Assembly: GCF_004000845.1 (NCBI RefSeq)
Contig: NZ_BIMA01000016.1
Span: forward strand, 1 to 64,000
DNA: 64,000 nt
DNA from: Paenibacillus koleovorans NBRC 103111
Lineage (GTDB): Bacteria > Bacillota > Bacilli > Paenibacillales > NBRC-103111
Direction: 5' to 3'
Shown piece after piece: positions 26,963-35,328 of the stretch. Made by a program: the position numbers and the translations under genes. A model generated the notes under the pieces. It was not told where the DNA came from, searched no databases, and saw only the letters and a list, made by a program, of their open reading frames with translations. Numbering within the stretch: the stretch's first letter is position 1; each line of letters begins with the position of its first letter.

Positions 26963-27403
26963 ATGAAGTATCGGTATCCTTTACAAAAGCTGGTCGATCT
27001 GAAGGCGAATGAGAAGACGCAGGCGGAGTGGATGCTCGCCGACGCGATCGGGCAACTGCAGCAAGAGCGGGAAGCGTTGGCTCGGCTGGAGCGAGAGCAG
27101 GACGACATGCGGGTTCGGCTGAACGACGCGCCGCAGAGCCGCATGCCGATTGCAGAGCTTCGCTTGCTGCAAGACTATTACGATTACCGGGTGCAGGCGG
27201 TACGCAGACAGGCGAAGCAGGTCGACGACGCCGAGCAGCAAGTGGCCTTCCGCCAGCAGCAGCTGACGGAGAAGATGAAGGAAGAGAAAGTATGGGAGAA
27301 GGCCAAGGAGAAGGCTTTCCACCAGTTCATGACGATCATGCAAAAAAAAGAGCAGGATGAGCTCGACGAAATTGCCTTGACTCGCCGCGTACAAACGGTA
27401 TAA
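26963..27403 (+). CDS. fliJ: Flagellar export protein FliJ
   Basis: The 146-residue, almost wholly helical coiled-coil protein ('KYRYPLQKLVDLKANEKTQAE' at the start, then Gln/Glu/Arg-rich heptads) acts as the central stalk between the FliI ring and FlhA. Position directly after fliI and length agree with the family. GGAGGATGAG precedes ATG 26963. Confidence 0.93.
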   Translation: MKYRYPLQKLVDLKANEKTQAEWMLADAIGQLQQEREALARLEREQDDMRVRLNDAPQSRMPIAELRLLQDYYDYRVQAVRRQAKQVDDAEQQVAFRQQQLTEKMKEEKVWEKAKEKAFHQFMTIMQKKEQDELDEIALTRRVQTV

Positions 27404-27427
27404 CTAACATCCAAAGGGGGGGTTATC

Positions 27428-28330
27428 GTGGCAAAAGCCGAGGTGGAAAAATCAGCGTACGGCGCATTTGAACGATTGCTGTTTTTCGCGACGCCGATCA
27501 TTTTCACAGTCGTTTTGCTGGGCGTCCTTTTTGCGCTGTTCGATCAAAGCTTGTTGAACGGGATGCTGCGGGCAGGGAACAAAGTGCCGGTGCTGGAGAA
27601 GTTCATTCCGGATCCGACCGAGCCCGTAGGGAAGCCCTCCAAACCGTCCACCACCAACACGGAACCGAATTTCGAAGAACAGGCGTTGCAGCTTCAGAAT
27701 ACGATCAAGCAGCTGGAAGCGAGCTTGAGTCAATCGACCCTGGCCGGTCAGACGAAGGATCAATCGATCAAGGACTTGCAGGCGCAGGTGGCGGCCCTTC
27801 AGGAGCAATCAAAAGCGAAGACCCAGGAAGACGCCGAATACAAGACGCAGGTGCAACAGCTCGCGAGCATGTACGCCAAGATGTCCCCAAGTAAAGCGGC
27901 TCCGATTCTGGAGAACATGACCTTGAAGGAAGCGGTGCTCATCCTGAGCGAGATGAAGGCGAACGACCGAGGCGAGATTTTGGAAAAGATGGACCCGAGA
28001 ATCGCAGCTAACGCCTCCATTCAGTTGAAAGACGTAGTGCCGACTAAAGACAGGACGATCGCCGCCTTGCAGGAACGCCTCGAAGTGAACCAGAAGCAAG
28101 CGGCACTGCCACAGACGGTCAGTAAGGAAGACTTAGGCGCCACATTCTCCGGGATGGACGCCAAGAGCGCTTCGGCGATTTTGCTCGAGATGTACCCGCT
28201 TAATCAGACGCGTGTGCTGCAGATTTTGGCCAGCATTGACAATGGTGGTCGCTCCCGTATTCTGGCGGAGATGACCAAGACGAATAAACCGGCGGCGGCG
28301 GCCTTGTCGAGCCGATTAGCGGAGTCATAA
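27428..28330 (+). CDS. MotE-like membrane protein (YlxF type)
   Basis: The 300-residue protein has one membrane segment (about residues 20-42), a short Pro/Thr-rich spacer, a coiled coil (about 75-140) and a C-terminal MgtE_N/MotE-like helical repeat domain ('YAKMSPSKAAPILENMTLKEAVLILSEM' region near 140-170, and a second repeat 'FSGMDAKSASAILLEM' near 240). It resembles B. subtilis YlxF, located between fliJ and fliK, and MotE chaperones of motor protein MotC in other bacteria. The role in Bacilli is not settled; a chaperone or stator-linked part is inferred. It is larger than YlxF (about 200) because the helical repeat appears twice. Confidence 0.82.
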   Translation: MAKAEVEKSAYGAFERLLFFATPIIFTVVLLGVLFALFDQSLLNGMLRAGNKVPVLEKFIPDPTEPVGKPSKPSTTNTEPNFEEQALQLQNTIKQLEASLSQSTLAGQTKDQSIKDLQAQVAALQEQSKAKTQEDAEYKTQVQQLASMYAKMSPSKAAPILENMTLKEAVLILSEMKANDRGEILEKMDPRIAANASIQLKDVVPTKDRTIAALQERLEVNQKQAALPQTVSKEDLGATFSGMDAKSASAILLEMYPLNQTRVLQILASIDNGGRSRILAEMTKTNKPAAAALSSRLAES

Positions 28331-28375
28331 TCGATTCACCCATCCGATCTCGCATGAAAGGAGGTGATAAAACAA

Positions 28376-29878
28376 ATGGAAACCGCACGCATGTTATTGG
28401 GTTCCCCCCCAGCAGCTTCAACGGCAACCGGCGCAACCGGCGTTCCGACTGCGAATGGTGCAGCCGACACCGGAGCTGCAGGTAAGGCTGGTTTTTTCCA
28501 AACGCTGGCGCAAGTGATGCAGAACGGTCAGACAGGCGCTGACACCGGATCTTCAGGAGCACTCCCTGTTGCGAGTGTGCCCGGAATGCTGATCGGCCTT
28601 GTGGAAGGCGCCACTCAGAAGGATGGAACGAACGGTCCTACGCTCGACCAGCTGATTGCCATGCTGCTCCAAGCGGCACAGCAGAAAACCGCCGACGCGT
28701 CCGGAGAAGGAAGCGATCTGCGCGACTTCGACTGGCAATCGCTGCTCGCCGAGCTGCAAGCGCTCTTGATGCAGGTAACCGTACAAGCTCAGCCGACCCA
28801 ACAAGCGGAAGCAAGGCAAGACGGAGCCTTCCTCCAGTTGGATGCCGACGCTGCAGGAAAACCGTCAACACCGCTTATGACGCTGTTGGCCGAGTGGCTG
28901 GAGACGCAAAACGGCGTCAACGAAAAGAAACATTCGCTTGCGTCGTTCGCAGAGCTGATCAAGCCGCTGCTTGCAGAATTGACCGCCCGTGCCGCACAGA
29001 CTTCAACTTCAGCAGGAGCCCATGCGCAGACAGCCGCTCCAGTCGACAGCATGCCGCAGCAATCGATGCCAGCCGTATTCGACGGGCTTCGCTCCCTCCA
29101 TCGCAAATCCGGTCAAGAGGGCAGGTCCAATTCCGCCAATACCGTCCCTGTGCACCTGGTGCAAGTCGTGAACGATGGAGCCGCTCAATCGGCGCTTAAC
29201 CGACTGGCTGCCAAATTCCAGCCGCTGGTGCAAGTAGTTGCCGCAAGCGGAGGTGTATCGGGTTCGACCGAGCAAGTTCAAACGCAAGCCGCGATCGCAC
29301 CGGAGCCACTCTCGGCTGCGTCAGAGGAGACGAACGCAGGCGCCCAGCAAGTATTCCGGATGCCAACAGCCAGCGAGCCTATGGTTCAGACCGGCGAGAA
29401 GCCCGTGATTCATGGGAATCGTTTCGCGCAAGAGATGGGACAGCTGCTCAAGTCGATGAACTTGAACCAAACCGGCGGGCACTCGGAAATTCGCATTACG
29501 CTGATGCCGGAGCACCTGGGCCAAGTTGATGTGAAGCTGTCGATGCACAATGGCCAGCTGATCGCACAATTCGTAGCTGGTTCGGTGCATGGCAAAGATT
29601 TGCTGGAAAGCCAGCTGCCTCAGCTGAGAGCCGTGCTCCAGGACCAAGGGTTGCAAGTCGACCGCTTGGAAGTAAAGCAAGGTGGATCCGCGTCCTTCGG
29701 GATGTTCCAGGACCAGAAAGGGCAGCAGCAATCGTCGCAGCAATTCCAGCGCCAATCGTCGAACGAATCGTCTGACTGGGAGGAGACGTCGGCGCTTGAT
29801 TTCGAGGGCGAGCTGAGCCAGTTGAACGAACGCAAGGTTACGTTGGATGGAGCCGGCACTTTCGACGTATCGGCTTAA
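28376..29878 (+). CDS. fliK: Flagellar hook-length control protein FliK
   Basis: The 500-residue secreted ruler/switch protein determines hook length and flips export specificity through FlhB. The N-terminal two thirds are Ala/Gln/Thr-rich and low in complexity, as usual. The conserved C-terminal domain (about 345-450) has 'SEIRITLMPEHLGQVDVKL' and 'LPQLRAVLQDQGLQVD'. The start ATG 28376 follows a full AAAGGAGGTGA at 28357-28367; the in-frame GTG 28364 lies inside that site. A Gln/Ser-rich tail follows the domain. Confidence 0.93.
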   Translation: METARMLLGSPPAASTATGATGVPTANGAADTGAAGKAGFFQTLAQVMQNGQTGADTGSSGALPVASVPGMLIGLVEGATQKDGTNGPTLDQLIAMLLQAAQQKTADASGEGSDLRDFDWQSLLAELQALLMQVTVQAQPTQQAEARQDGAFLQLDADAAGKPSTPLMTLLAEWLETQNGVNEKKHSLASFAELIKPLLAELTARAAQTSTSAGAHAQTAAPVDSMPQQSMPAVFDGLRSLHRKSGQEGRSNSANTVPVHLVQVVNDGAAQSALNRLAAKFQPLVQVVAASGGVSGSTEQVQTQAAIAPEPLSAASEETNAGAQQVFRMPTASEPMVQTGEKPVIHGNRFAQEMGQLLKSMNLNQTGGHSEIRITLMPEHLGQVDVKLSMHNGQLIAQFVAGSVHGKDLLESQLPQLRAVLQDQGLQVDRLEVKQGGSASFGMFQDQKGQQQSSQQFQRQSSNESSDWEETSALDFEGELSQLNERKVTLDGAGTFDVSA

Positions 29879-29905
29879 CGAGTCCTGATCTGGAGGAGAA
29901 GACCT

Positions 29906-30331
29906 ATGGCGCAAAAGGTTGGCGTTATGAACGGCACGTACTACTACAACAACACCACGACGCGCAAGACGGGATCCAGCGAGATGGGACGCGACGAATT
30001 TATGAAAATTTTGATCACGCAGATGTCCAATCAGGACCCCACCAAGCCGCTCGAGGATAAAGAATTTATCGCACAGATGGCTCAATTCACTTCCGTGGAG
30101 CAGTTAGCGAACATGGCGACCGAGATGAAGCTGATGCGCCAATCGGCCGGCTGGGCTTCGTCGCTGATCGGCAAGTCGATCAGTTGGGCGTTGATCAATC
30201 CCGATACGCAAGAGTCGGTCATCCAATCCGGTGTTGTGGAAGCGATCAGTATCAAAGAAGGTCAGCAGTATGTAAATGTGAACGGCCAGGATGTGCCAAT
30301 GGGGCAAATTTCAAAAATCTGGGAGGAGTAG
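29906..30331 (+). CDS. flgD: Flagellar hook assembly scaffold FlgD
   Basis: The 141-residue capping protein is needed for hook polymerisation. The conserved N-terminal block 'DEFMKILITQMSNQDPTKP' and 'DKEFIAQMAQFTSVEQLANM' is followed by a short C-terminal beta domain ending 'VNGQDVPMGQISKIWEE'. The short length is typical for Bacilli (YlxG), where the tudor/Fn3 domains of enterobacterial FlgD are reduced. Confidence 0.95.
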   Translation: MAQKVGVMNGTYYYNNTTTRKTGSSEMGRDEFMKILITQMSNQDPTKPLEDKEFIAQMAQFTSVEQLANMATEMKLMRQSAGWASSLIGKSISWALINPDTQESVIQSGVVEAISIKEGQQYVNVNGQDVPMGQISKIWEE

Positions 30332-30340
30332 GTGATTGGA

Positions 30341-30727
30341 ATGGCTGATCGCATCTCAGTCGGACGGATGTTTCCGAACGTAGCGCCGCCGGTTGCGAAC
30401 CGTAAGCCGCTCGATTCCGCTCGACCGCATCCTTATCCAGGTGCTCGCTCGTTCCAAGACGTGCTCAACGAGAACGTCGTCCGGCTCAGCCAGCATGCCG
30501 AAACCCGTTTGCAGCAACGAGGCATCCAATTGAAGCCGGAGCAGATGGAACGGATTCAGAGCGCGATCGACAAGGCGGCGTCCAAAGGGTCCAAAGACTC
30601 GCTTGTTTTGATGGACGATATCGCCCTGATCGTGAACGTGAAGAATCGGACCGTAGTGACCGCCATGGACGGAGCGTCGATGAGAGACAATGTGTTTACG
30701 CAAATCGACAGCGCCATTATCATTTAG
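30341..30727 (+). CDS. Flagellar operon protein, TIGR02530 type
   Basis: The 128-residue soluble protein is recognised by its central block 'FQDVLNENVVRLSQHAETRLQQRGI', the following helix 'LKPEQMERIQSAIDKAASKGSK', and the C-terminal beta region 'SLVLMDDIALIVNVKNRTVVTAMDG'. Proteins of this kind occur between flgD and flgE in many Bacilli and Clostridia. Their function is not established; a hook-assembly role is inferred from position. The start ATG 30341 is chosen; GGAGGAG lies 12 bases upstream, while GTG 30332 would be too close to it. Confidence 0.82.
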   Translation: MADRISVGRMFPNVAPPVANRKPLDSARPHPYPGARSFQDVLNENVVRLSQHAETRLQQRGIQLKPEQMERIQSAIDKAASKGSKDSLVLMDDIALIVNVKNRTVVTAMDGASMRDNVFTQIDSAIII

Positions 30728-30730
30728 AAC

Positions 30731-30755
30731 GGGCTGGCCCTCTTAGAGGAAGCCC
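30731..30755 (+). other. Intercistronic hairpin before flgE
   Basis: GGGCT (30731-30735) pairs with AGCCC (30751-30755), and CCTC-TTA-GAGG forms the tip. No T-run follows, so it is more likely an mRNA-stability or processing structure than a terminator. Confidence 0.4.
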
Positions 30756-30817
30756 CAGGGTTGCCGACCGCTAGAAGCGACCCGCCATATTCAGCAAACA
30801 GTCTAGGAGGAAAACGA

Positions 30818-31639
30818 ATGTTAAGATCCTTGTATTCGGGCGTATCCGGGATGAGAGGGTTTCAGACGAAACTCGACGTCATCGGGAATAACATCGCCAA
30901 CGTCAATACAGTGGGCTTCAAGGCTGGACGCGTCATGTTCAAGGACATCTTGAGTCAGACGGTTTCCGGCGTATCCGCCCCAACGGACGGTGGTCCGGGC
31001 GGTGTCAACGCCAAGCAGATCGGGCTTGGGATGACCGTAGCCGCAATCGACACGGTCTTCACGCCGGGCAGCGCGATGACGACCAATACGGTAACCGACC
31101 TGCGGATTGACGGCGACGGATTTTTCGCCCTTACGCCCGGCGACGGAGACGCTTCGATCTATTTGAGCCGGATGGGCAACTTCACGATCGACTCCGCGCG
31201 CAACCTGGTCAATGCGGACGGGATGCATGTCGTGAACACCGACGGAGAATCCATCGTATTGGATGAAGAAGTAGTCGCCTTCTCGATTGCTCAGAGCGGC
31301 GAAATTATCGCGATCAATGCCGGAGGGTTGGCTGAGCCTACGGGCAACTTTATAGCCGTCGTGAAAGTGACGAACCCGTCCGGTTTGGAGAAGATCGGTA
31401 ACAACCTGTTCCGCAGCACGCCTAACTCTAACGTGGACGTAGAGCTTGAGCTGTCGTTGGCCAACGACCCCGCTACCGGTACCGGCGCCATCATCTCGGG
31501 CCAGCTCGAAATGTCGAACGTGGAGCTGACGAACGAGCTGACGGAAATGATCGTCGCGCAGCGCGGCTTCCAGGCGAACTCCAGAATCATCACCACCTCC
31601 GACGAGGTGTTGCAGGAAATATTGAACCTGAAGCGTTAA
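30818..31639 (+). CDS. flgE: Flagellar hook protein FlgE (FlgG-like short form)
   Basis: The 273-residue exported protein has the hook/rod family N-terminus 'SGVSGMRGFQTKLDVIGNNIANVNTVGFKAGRVMF' region and the C-terminal helix 'VELTNELTEMIVAQRGFQANSR'. Gram-positive FlgE is short and was long called FlgG; the position after flgD identifies it as the hook protein. ATG 30818 has TAGGAGG upstream. The next gene, flbD, follows after an 87-base structured gap. Confidence 0.93.
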   Translation: MLRSLYSGVSGMRGFQTKLDVIGNNIANVNTVGFKAGRVMFKDILSQTVSGVSAPTDGGPGGVNAKQIGLGMTVAAIDTVFTPGSAMTTNTVTDLRIDGDGFFALTPGDGDASIYLSRMGNFTIDSARNLVNADGMHVVNTDGESIVLDEEVVAFSIAQSGEIIAINAGGLAEPTGNFIAVVKVTNPSGLEKIGNNLFRSTPNSNVDVELELSLANDPATGTGAIISGQLEMSNVELTNELTEMIVAQRGFQANSRIITTSDEVLQEILNLKR

Positions 31640-31664
31640 GGATATAGACCTCTGATTCGGTAAT

Positions 31665-31721
31665 GGGGCGAGCCGCATTCGCCCCTCCCGGTCGGGTTCC
31701 ACCAAAGAGTTTCGGGAGGGG
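31665..31721 (+). promoter_or_regulatory. Two mutually exclusive hairpins controlling flbD translation
   Basis: Hairpin A pairs GGGGCGA (31665-31671) with TCGCCCC (31679-31685). Hairpin B pairs CCCCTCCCG (31682-31690) with CGGGAGGGG (31713-31721), and the latter contains the flbD ribosome binding site. They share bases 31682-31685, so only one can form: B hides the site, A frees it. Confidence 0.55.
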
Positions 31722-31726
31722 AAGAA

Positions 31727-31948
31727 ATGGTTACGCTCACTCGCTTGAACGGGTCCAAATTTACGCTCAACGCCTTGCTGATCGAAACGATGGAACAGAC
31801 GCCGGACACGGTGATTACCCTGACTTCGGGCAAAAAATTTGTCGTTCTCGAAGAGGTGCCCCTTGTGGTAAGCTTAGTGAAAACGTATTTGCAAAGCATT
31901 GGGGCGATCCGGGTGGCCATGAAGAATAACGTTCCGGAGGAATCGTAG
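31727..31948 (+). CDS. flbD: FlbD/SwrD family flagellar protein
   Basis: The 73-residue cytosolic protein begins 'MVTLTRLNGSKFTLNALLIETME', and its signature includes 'TLTSGKKFVVLEEV'. In B. subtilis the counterpart (SwrD, YlzI) raises flagellar power and is needed for swarming. It lies between flgE and fliL as in B. subtilis; fliL follows after 2 bases. Its ribosome binding site GGGAGGGG can be masked by an upstream hairpin. Confidence 0.93.
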   Translation: MVTLTRLNGSKFTLNALLIETMEQTPDTVITLTSGKKFVVLEEVPLVVSLVKTYLQSIGAIRVAMKNNVPEES

Positions 31949-31950
31949 AT

Positions 31951-32433
31951 ATGTTGAAAAGTAGAATGCTCCAATGGCTCATCATGATCCTGATCTCGAT
32001 CACTTTGATTACGATGGCCGGCTTTTTCTTATGGAATTATTTGGACGAGAAATCGCAACCGGAAGATCCGTCCGTCGCCGCAGCGGCTTCCGTCGACGGG
32101 GTCAAGCCCAAGAAGCTTACCGCCGATCAGATGCTGGAGCAGACGGTGGAGATCGCCGATATTACGACCAACTTGATCGGCAAAGATTTCGTCAAAATCA
32201 GCTTCGCCTTCGAGCTGGACAGCAAGAAGTCGAAGGAAGAGTTCGAGAAATTGAATACGCGCGTCAAGGCCATCATCATTCAGACTTTGGCCGATCTGAA
32301 CGCGGAGCAAATCCGCGGCAGCAAAGGCTACGATCTGATCAGCACGAGTCTACTGAACAAGATCAACCCCATTCTGACCGCCGGCAAGCTGAGACAGGTT
32401 GACATCACGAGCATTAATATTGTGCTGAACTAA
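31951..32433 (+). CDS. fliL: Flagellar basal body-associated protein FliL
   Basis: The 160-residue single-pass membrane protein has TM at residues 10-32, then an external stomatin-like domain ('TTNLIGKDFVKISFAFELDSKK', 'LNTRVKAIIIQTLADLNAEQIRG'). It associates with the stator around the basal body and influences torque. It starts 2 bases after flbD with GGAGGAATCG upstream, so the two are tightly coupled. Confidence 0.95.
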   Translation: MLKSRMLQWLIMILISITLITMAGFFLWNYLDEKSQPEDPSVAAAASVDGVKPKKLTADQMLEQTVEIADITTNLIGKDFVKISFAFELDSKKSKEEFEKLNTRVKAIIIQTLADLNAEQIRGSKGYDLISTSLLNKINPILTAGKLRQVDITSINIVLN

Positions 32434-32471
32434 GAAGCCACAACGGGTGTGTTAAGGGGGGTGAATCGAAA

Positions 32472-33473
32472 ATGGTGGACGTCTTATCCCAGAATGAGAT
32501 CGATGCGTTATTGGCTGCCTTGTCCTCCGGGGAGATGGATGCGGAGGAGCTCAAAAAAGAAGAAACGCAGAAGCGGGTCAAATCGTACGATTTCAAACGC
32601 GCGACACGATTCTCGAAAGATCATCTCCGCAGCTTGACGCGGATTCATGAGAACTTCGCCCGCTATTTAACGACCTACTTCTCCTCTCAGCTGCGGACGT
32701 TCGTGCAGATCAACGTCGTCCAAGTCGAGCAGCTGCCGTATGACGAGTTTATCCGCTCTATTCCGAAGATGACGATTCTGAACATTTTCGAGGCGGAGCC
32801 GCTGGAAGGACGCATGGTGCTGGAGGTCCACCCGAACGTCGCGTTCGCGATGCTGGACCGCATGCTCGGTGGACCGGGCAGCTCGCCGGCCAAGATCAAC
32901 TCGCTTACCGAAATCGAAACGATTGTCATGGAGCGTATTTTCAGCCGGGCGTTCGACAGCTTGCAAGAAGCGTGGCGCACGGTTATCGACCTGTCTCCGC
33001 GCATGGAGACGCTGGAGACGAATCCGCAGTTCATGCAGATCGTATCTCCGAACGAAACGATCGCCCTGATCTCCCTGACGACGAAGATCGGCGACACGAC
33101 GGGGATGATCAACCTTTGTATTCCGCACGTCGTCATTGAACCGATCATGCCGCGACTTTCGCTGCATCATCAATTTTTGTCCCAACGCAAGAGCAGAGCT
33201 CCTGAGGAAGTGGAATCGCTGAAGGAGCGCGTGAACAAAGCGAAGCTGCCGCTCGTCGCCGAGCTTGGACAGTCGGAGATTACGGTTCGCGAGTTTCTGA
33301 ATTTGAATGTGGGCGACGTCATTACCCTTAACAAGGAAGTAAACCATGGCCTTGATATCAAGGTAGGCGAAAAAGTGAAATTTATCGGTAGTCCCGGCAC
33401 GATAAAGGACCGGTTGGCCGTTCAAATAACGGAGGTTATTACTGAAGAGGGGGAGGATGAGTATGACGAATAA
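32472..33473 (+). CDS. fliM: Flagellar motor switch protein FliM
   Basis: The 333-residue C-ring protein carries the CheY-P binding motif 'VLSQNEIDALLAAL' at the extreme N-terminus, a CheC-like middle domain and a C-terminal SpoA domain ('LGQSEITVREFLNLNVGDVI'). It binds FliG above and FliY below. The stop overlaps the fliY start region. Length is standard. Confidence 0.97.
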   Translation: MVDVLSQNEIDALLAALSSGEMDAEELKKEETQKRVKSYDFKRATRFSKDHLRSLTRIHENFARYLTTYFSSQLRTFVQINVVQVEQLPYDEFIRSIPKMTILNIFEAEPLEGRMVLEVHPNVAFAMLDRMLGGPGSSPAKINSLTEIETIVMERIFSRAFDSLQEAWRTVIDLSPRMETLETNPQFMQIVSPNETIALISLTTKIGDTTGMINLCIPHVVIEPIMPRLSLHHQFLSQRKSRAPEEVESLKERVNKAKLPLVAELGQSEITVREFLNLNVGDVITLNKEVNHGLDIKVGEKVKFIGSPGTIKDRLAVQITEVITEEGEDEYDE

Positions 33474-34884
33474 TAAAGATTATTTGTCCCAGGAAGAGAT
33501 CGACGCTCTGCTCCGTCAAACGGTCGAGGACTCGATGGATTTCTCCGGCACGGCCAGCGTGGACGATTATTTGTCTCCGATCGAACAGGATGCGCTTGGG
33601 GAAATCGGCAACATCACGTTCGGCAGCGCGGCGACGGCGTTATCGACCTTACTCGGCAAAAAAGTGGACATTACTACGCCTCAAGTGTCCATCGTCGCCC
33701 GCCATATGCTCGAAGAGGAATTTCCAAGCCCGCACGTGGCGGTACATGTGAACTATGTCGACGGCTTCGACGGCATCAACCTGCTGGTCATCAAGACATC
33801 GGATGCGCAAGTGATTGCGGACTTGATGATGGGAGGCAGCGGCAAGAGCGGCGGAGAGCTGTCCGAAATTCATATCAGCGCCGTCCAGGAAGCTATGAAC
33901 CAAATGATGGGTTCGTCGGCCACATCGATGTCCACGATTTTCAATCGCTTCGTGAACATCTCGCCGCCGGGCATCAACATTCTCGATATGGCGAACGGGG
34001 AAGGAAAAGACAAGCTGCCTCACGAAGATGTTTTCGTGAAAATATCGTTCCGCCTGATCATCGGCGATCTGATCGATTCGACGATCATGCAGCTGCTCCC
34101 GGTATCGTTCGCGAAAGAAATGGTGTCGATTCTGATGGGTGGAGCCGAGATTGAGCTCGATCCTACACCTTCGTACAGCAGCAAGCCCTCACATTCGGCA
34201 CCGCCGGCGAGAGAGCCTGCAGGGTTCGCGACGACCAGCTCGAATGCGCCGCCGCCGTACGATCCGTTCGGCCAAACGGCTAGTCAGCCGCCTTACCAGC
34301 AGCAACAGCCGTTCCAGCAACAACCGTATCCGCAGCAGCCTTACCAAGATCCTTATTATCAGCAGCAACCGCAATACCAGCAGCCGCCTTATCAACCGCC
34401 TTCGCCAGGATACGGCGGACCCGCTATGCAGCAAGGGTATGGACAGCCGATGATGCAACCGCCGGCGCCGAATTACGGCTATCAGCACGATTATCAGCAG
34501 CAGCAGCCCCCGGCCGCACCGCAGCCGCATACGCCGAACAACTACGGGACGTTTCCGAACCGCAATGTCAGCGTACAACCAGCCGAGTTCGGCAAGCTAA
34601 GCGGGCCGCATGTGCATACCGACGAGACGAATCTGAATTTGCTGCTCGACATCCCGCTTAAGGTAACAGTGGAGCTGGGCCGCACGAAGAAAGTCATCAA
34701 AGAGATTTTGGAGTTCTCGCAAGGCTCGATAATCGAGCTGGACAAACTGGCGGGCGAACCGGTCGACATTCTTGTGAACAACAAGCTGATCGCCAAAGGG
34801 GAAGTCGTCGTAATCGACGAGAACTTCGGGGTGCGCGTTACGGACATTGTCAGCCAGATGGATCGAATTCAAAAATTACATTAA
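33463..34884 (+). CDS. fliY: Flagellar motor switch phosphatase FliY (FliN)
   Basis: The 473-residue protein combines a CheY-P phosphatase and a C-ring component. It has an N-terminal CheY-binding motif 'YLSQEEIDALLRQ' and a CheC-type domain with the first active-site element 'LGEIGNITFGSAATAL' (near 46-61) and a second element 'VQEAMNQMMGSSATSM'. A very long Gln/Pro/Tyr-rich linker (about 237-375) and a C-terminal SpoA/FliN domain follow. The linker makes it about 95 residues longer than B. subtilis FliY (378). ATG 33463 is preceded by GAGGGGGAGG; ATG 33457 is also in frame. Confidence 0.96.
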   Translation: MTNNKDYLSQEEIDALLRQTVEDSMDFSGTASVDDYLSPIEQDALGEIGNITFGSAATALSTLLGKKVDITTPQVSIVARHMLEEEFPSPHVAVHVNYVDGFDGINLLVIKTSDAQVIADLMMGGSGKSGGELSEIHISAVQEAMNQMMGSSATSMSTIFNRFVNISPPGINILDMANGEGKDKLPHEDVFVKISFRLIIGDLIDSTIMQLLPVSFAKEMVSILMGGAEIELDPTPSYSSKPSHSAPPAREPAGFATTSSNAPPPYDPFGQTASQPPYQQQQPFQQQPYPQQPYQDPYYQQQPQYQQPPYQPPSPGYGGPAMQQGYGQPMMQPPAPNYGYQHDYQQQQPPAAPQPHTPNNYGTFPNRNVSVQPAEFGKLSGPHVHTDETNLNLLLDIPLKVTVELGRTKKVIKEILEFSQGSIIELDKLAGEPVDILVNNKLIAKGEVVVIDENFGVRVTDIVSQMDRIQKLH

Positions 34885-34904
34885 CCGGGGAGGACTGGAC
34901 GCTA

Positions 34905-35267
34905 ATGGCGAACAGAATTTTAATCGTAGACGACGCAGCATTTATGAGAATGATGATCAAAGACATCCTGTCCAAAAACGGTTATGAAGTAGTAGGCGAA
35001 GCTCAAGACGGAGCGATTGCGATCGAGAAATACAAAGAGCTGAAGCCGGATTTGGTCACGATGGACATCACGATGCCGGAGATGGATGGAATTGCGGCGC
35101 TGAAGGAAATCAAGCGGTTCGACGGGGCGGCCAAAGTCATTATGTGTTCGGCCATGGGGCAGCAAGCGATGGTAATCGATGCGATTCAAGCAGGGGCGAA
35201 AGACTTCATCGTGAAGCCGTTCCAGGCGGATCGGGTTATTGAAGCGATCAAGAAGACGCTGGGCTAA
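34905..35267 (+). CDS. cheY: Chemotaxis response regulator CheY
   Basis: The 120-residue single-domain receiver has D9/D10 and phospho-acceptor D54 in 'LVTMDITMPEMDG', Ser in 'MCSAMGQ' and Lys in 'FIVKPF'. CheA phosphorylates it; CheY-P binds FliM/FliY to alter rotation and, in Bacilli, is cleared by FliY and CheC. GGGGAGG precedes ATG 34905. Confidence 0.97.
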   Translation: MANRILIVDDAAFMRMMIKDILSKNGYEVVGEAQDGAIAIEKYKELKPDLVTMDITMPEMDGIAALKEIKRFDGAAKVIMCSAMGQQAMVIDAIQAGAKDFIVKPFQADRVIEAIKKTLG

Positions 35268-35287
35268 TCGCAAGCGGCGGCAATTAC

Positions 35288-35310
35288 GCCTCCGCCTTCG
35301 GGCGGCAGGC
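35288..35310 (+). other. UUCG-capped hairpin between cheY and fliO
   Basis: GCCTCCGCC and GGCGGCAGGC form a GC-rich stem around a TTCG tetraloop 20 bases after the cheY stop. There is no T-run. Such stable intercistronic hairpins can shield the upstream message from 3' exonucleases. Confidence 0.5.
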
Positions 35311-35328
35311 CAGGAAGGGCGATGGCAA

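Noticed and set aside
30818-31639. Annotation as distal rod protein FlgG
   Set aside because: Short Gram-positive FlgE resembles FlgG in sequence, but the position after flgD and before flbD-fliL is that of the hook gene.
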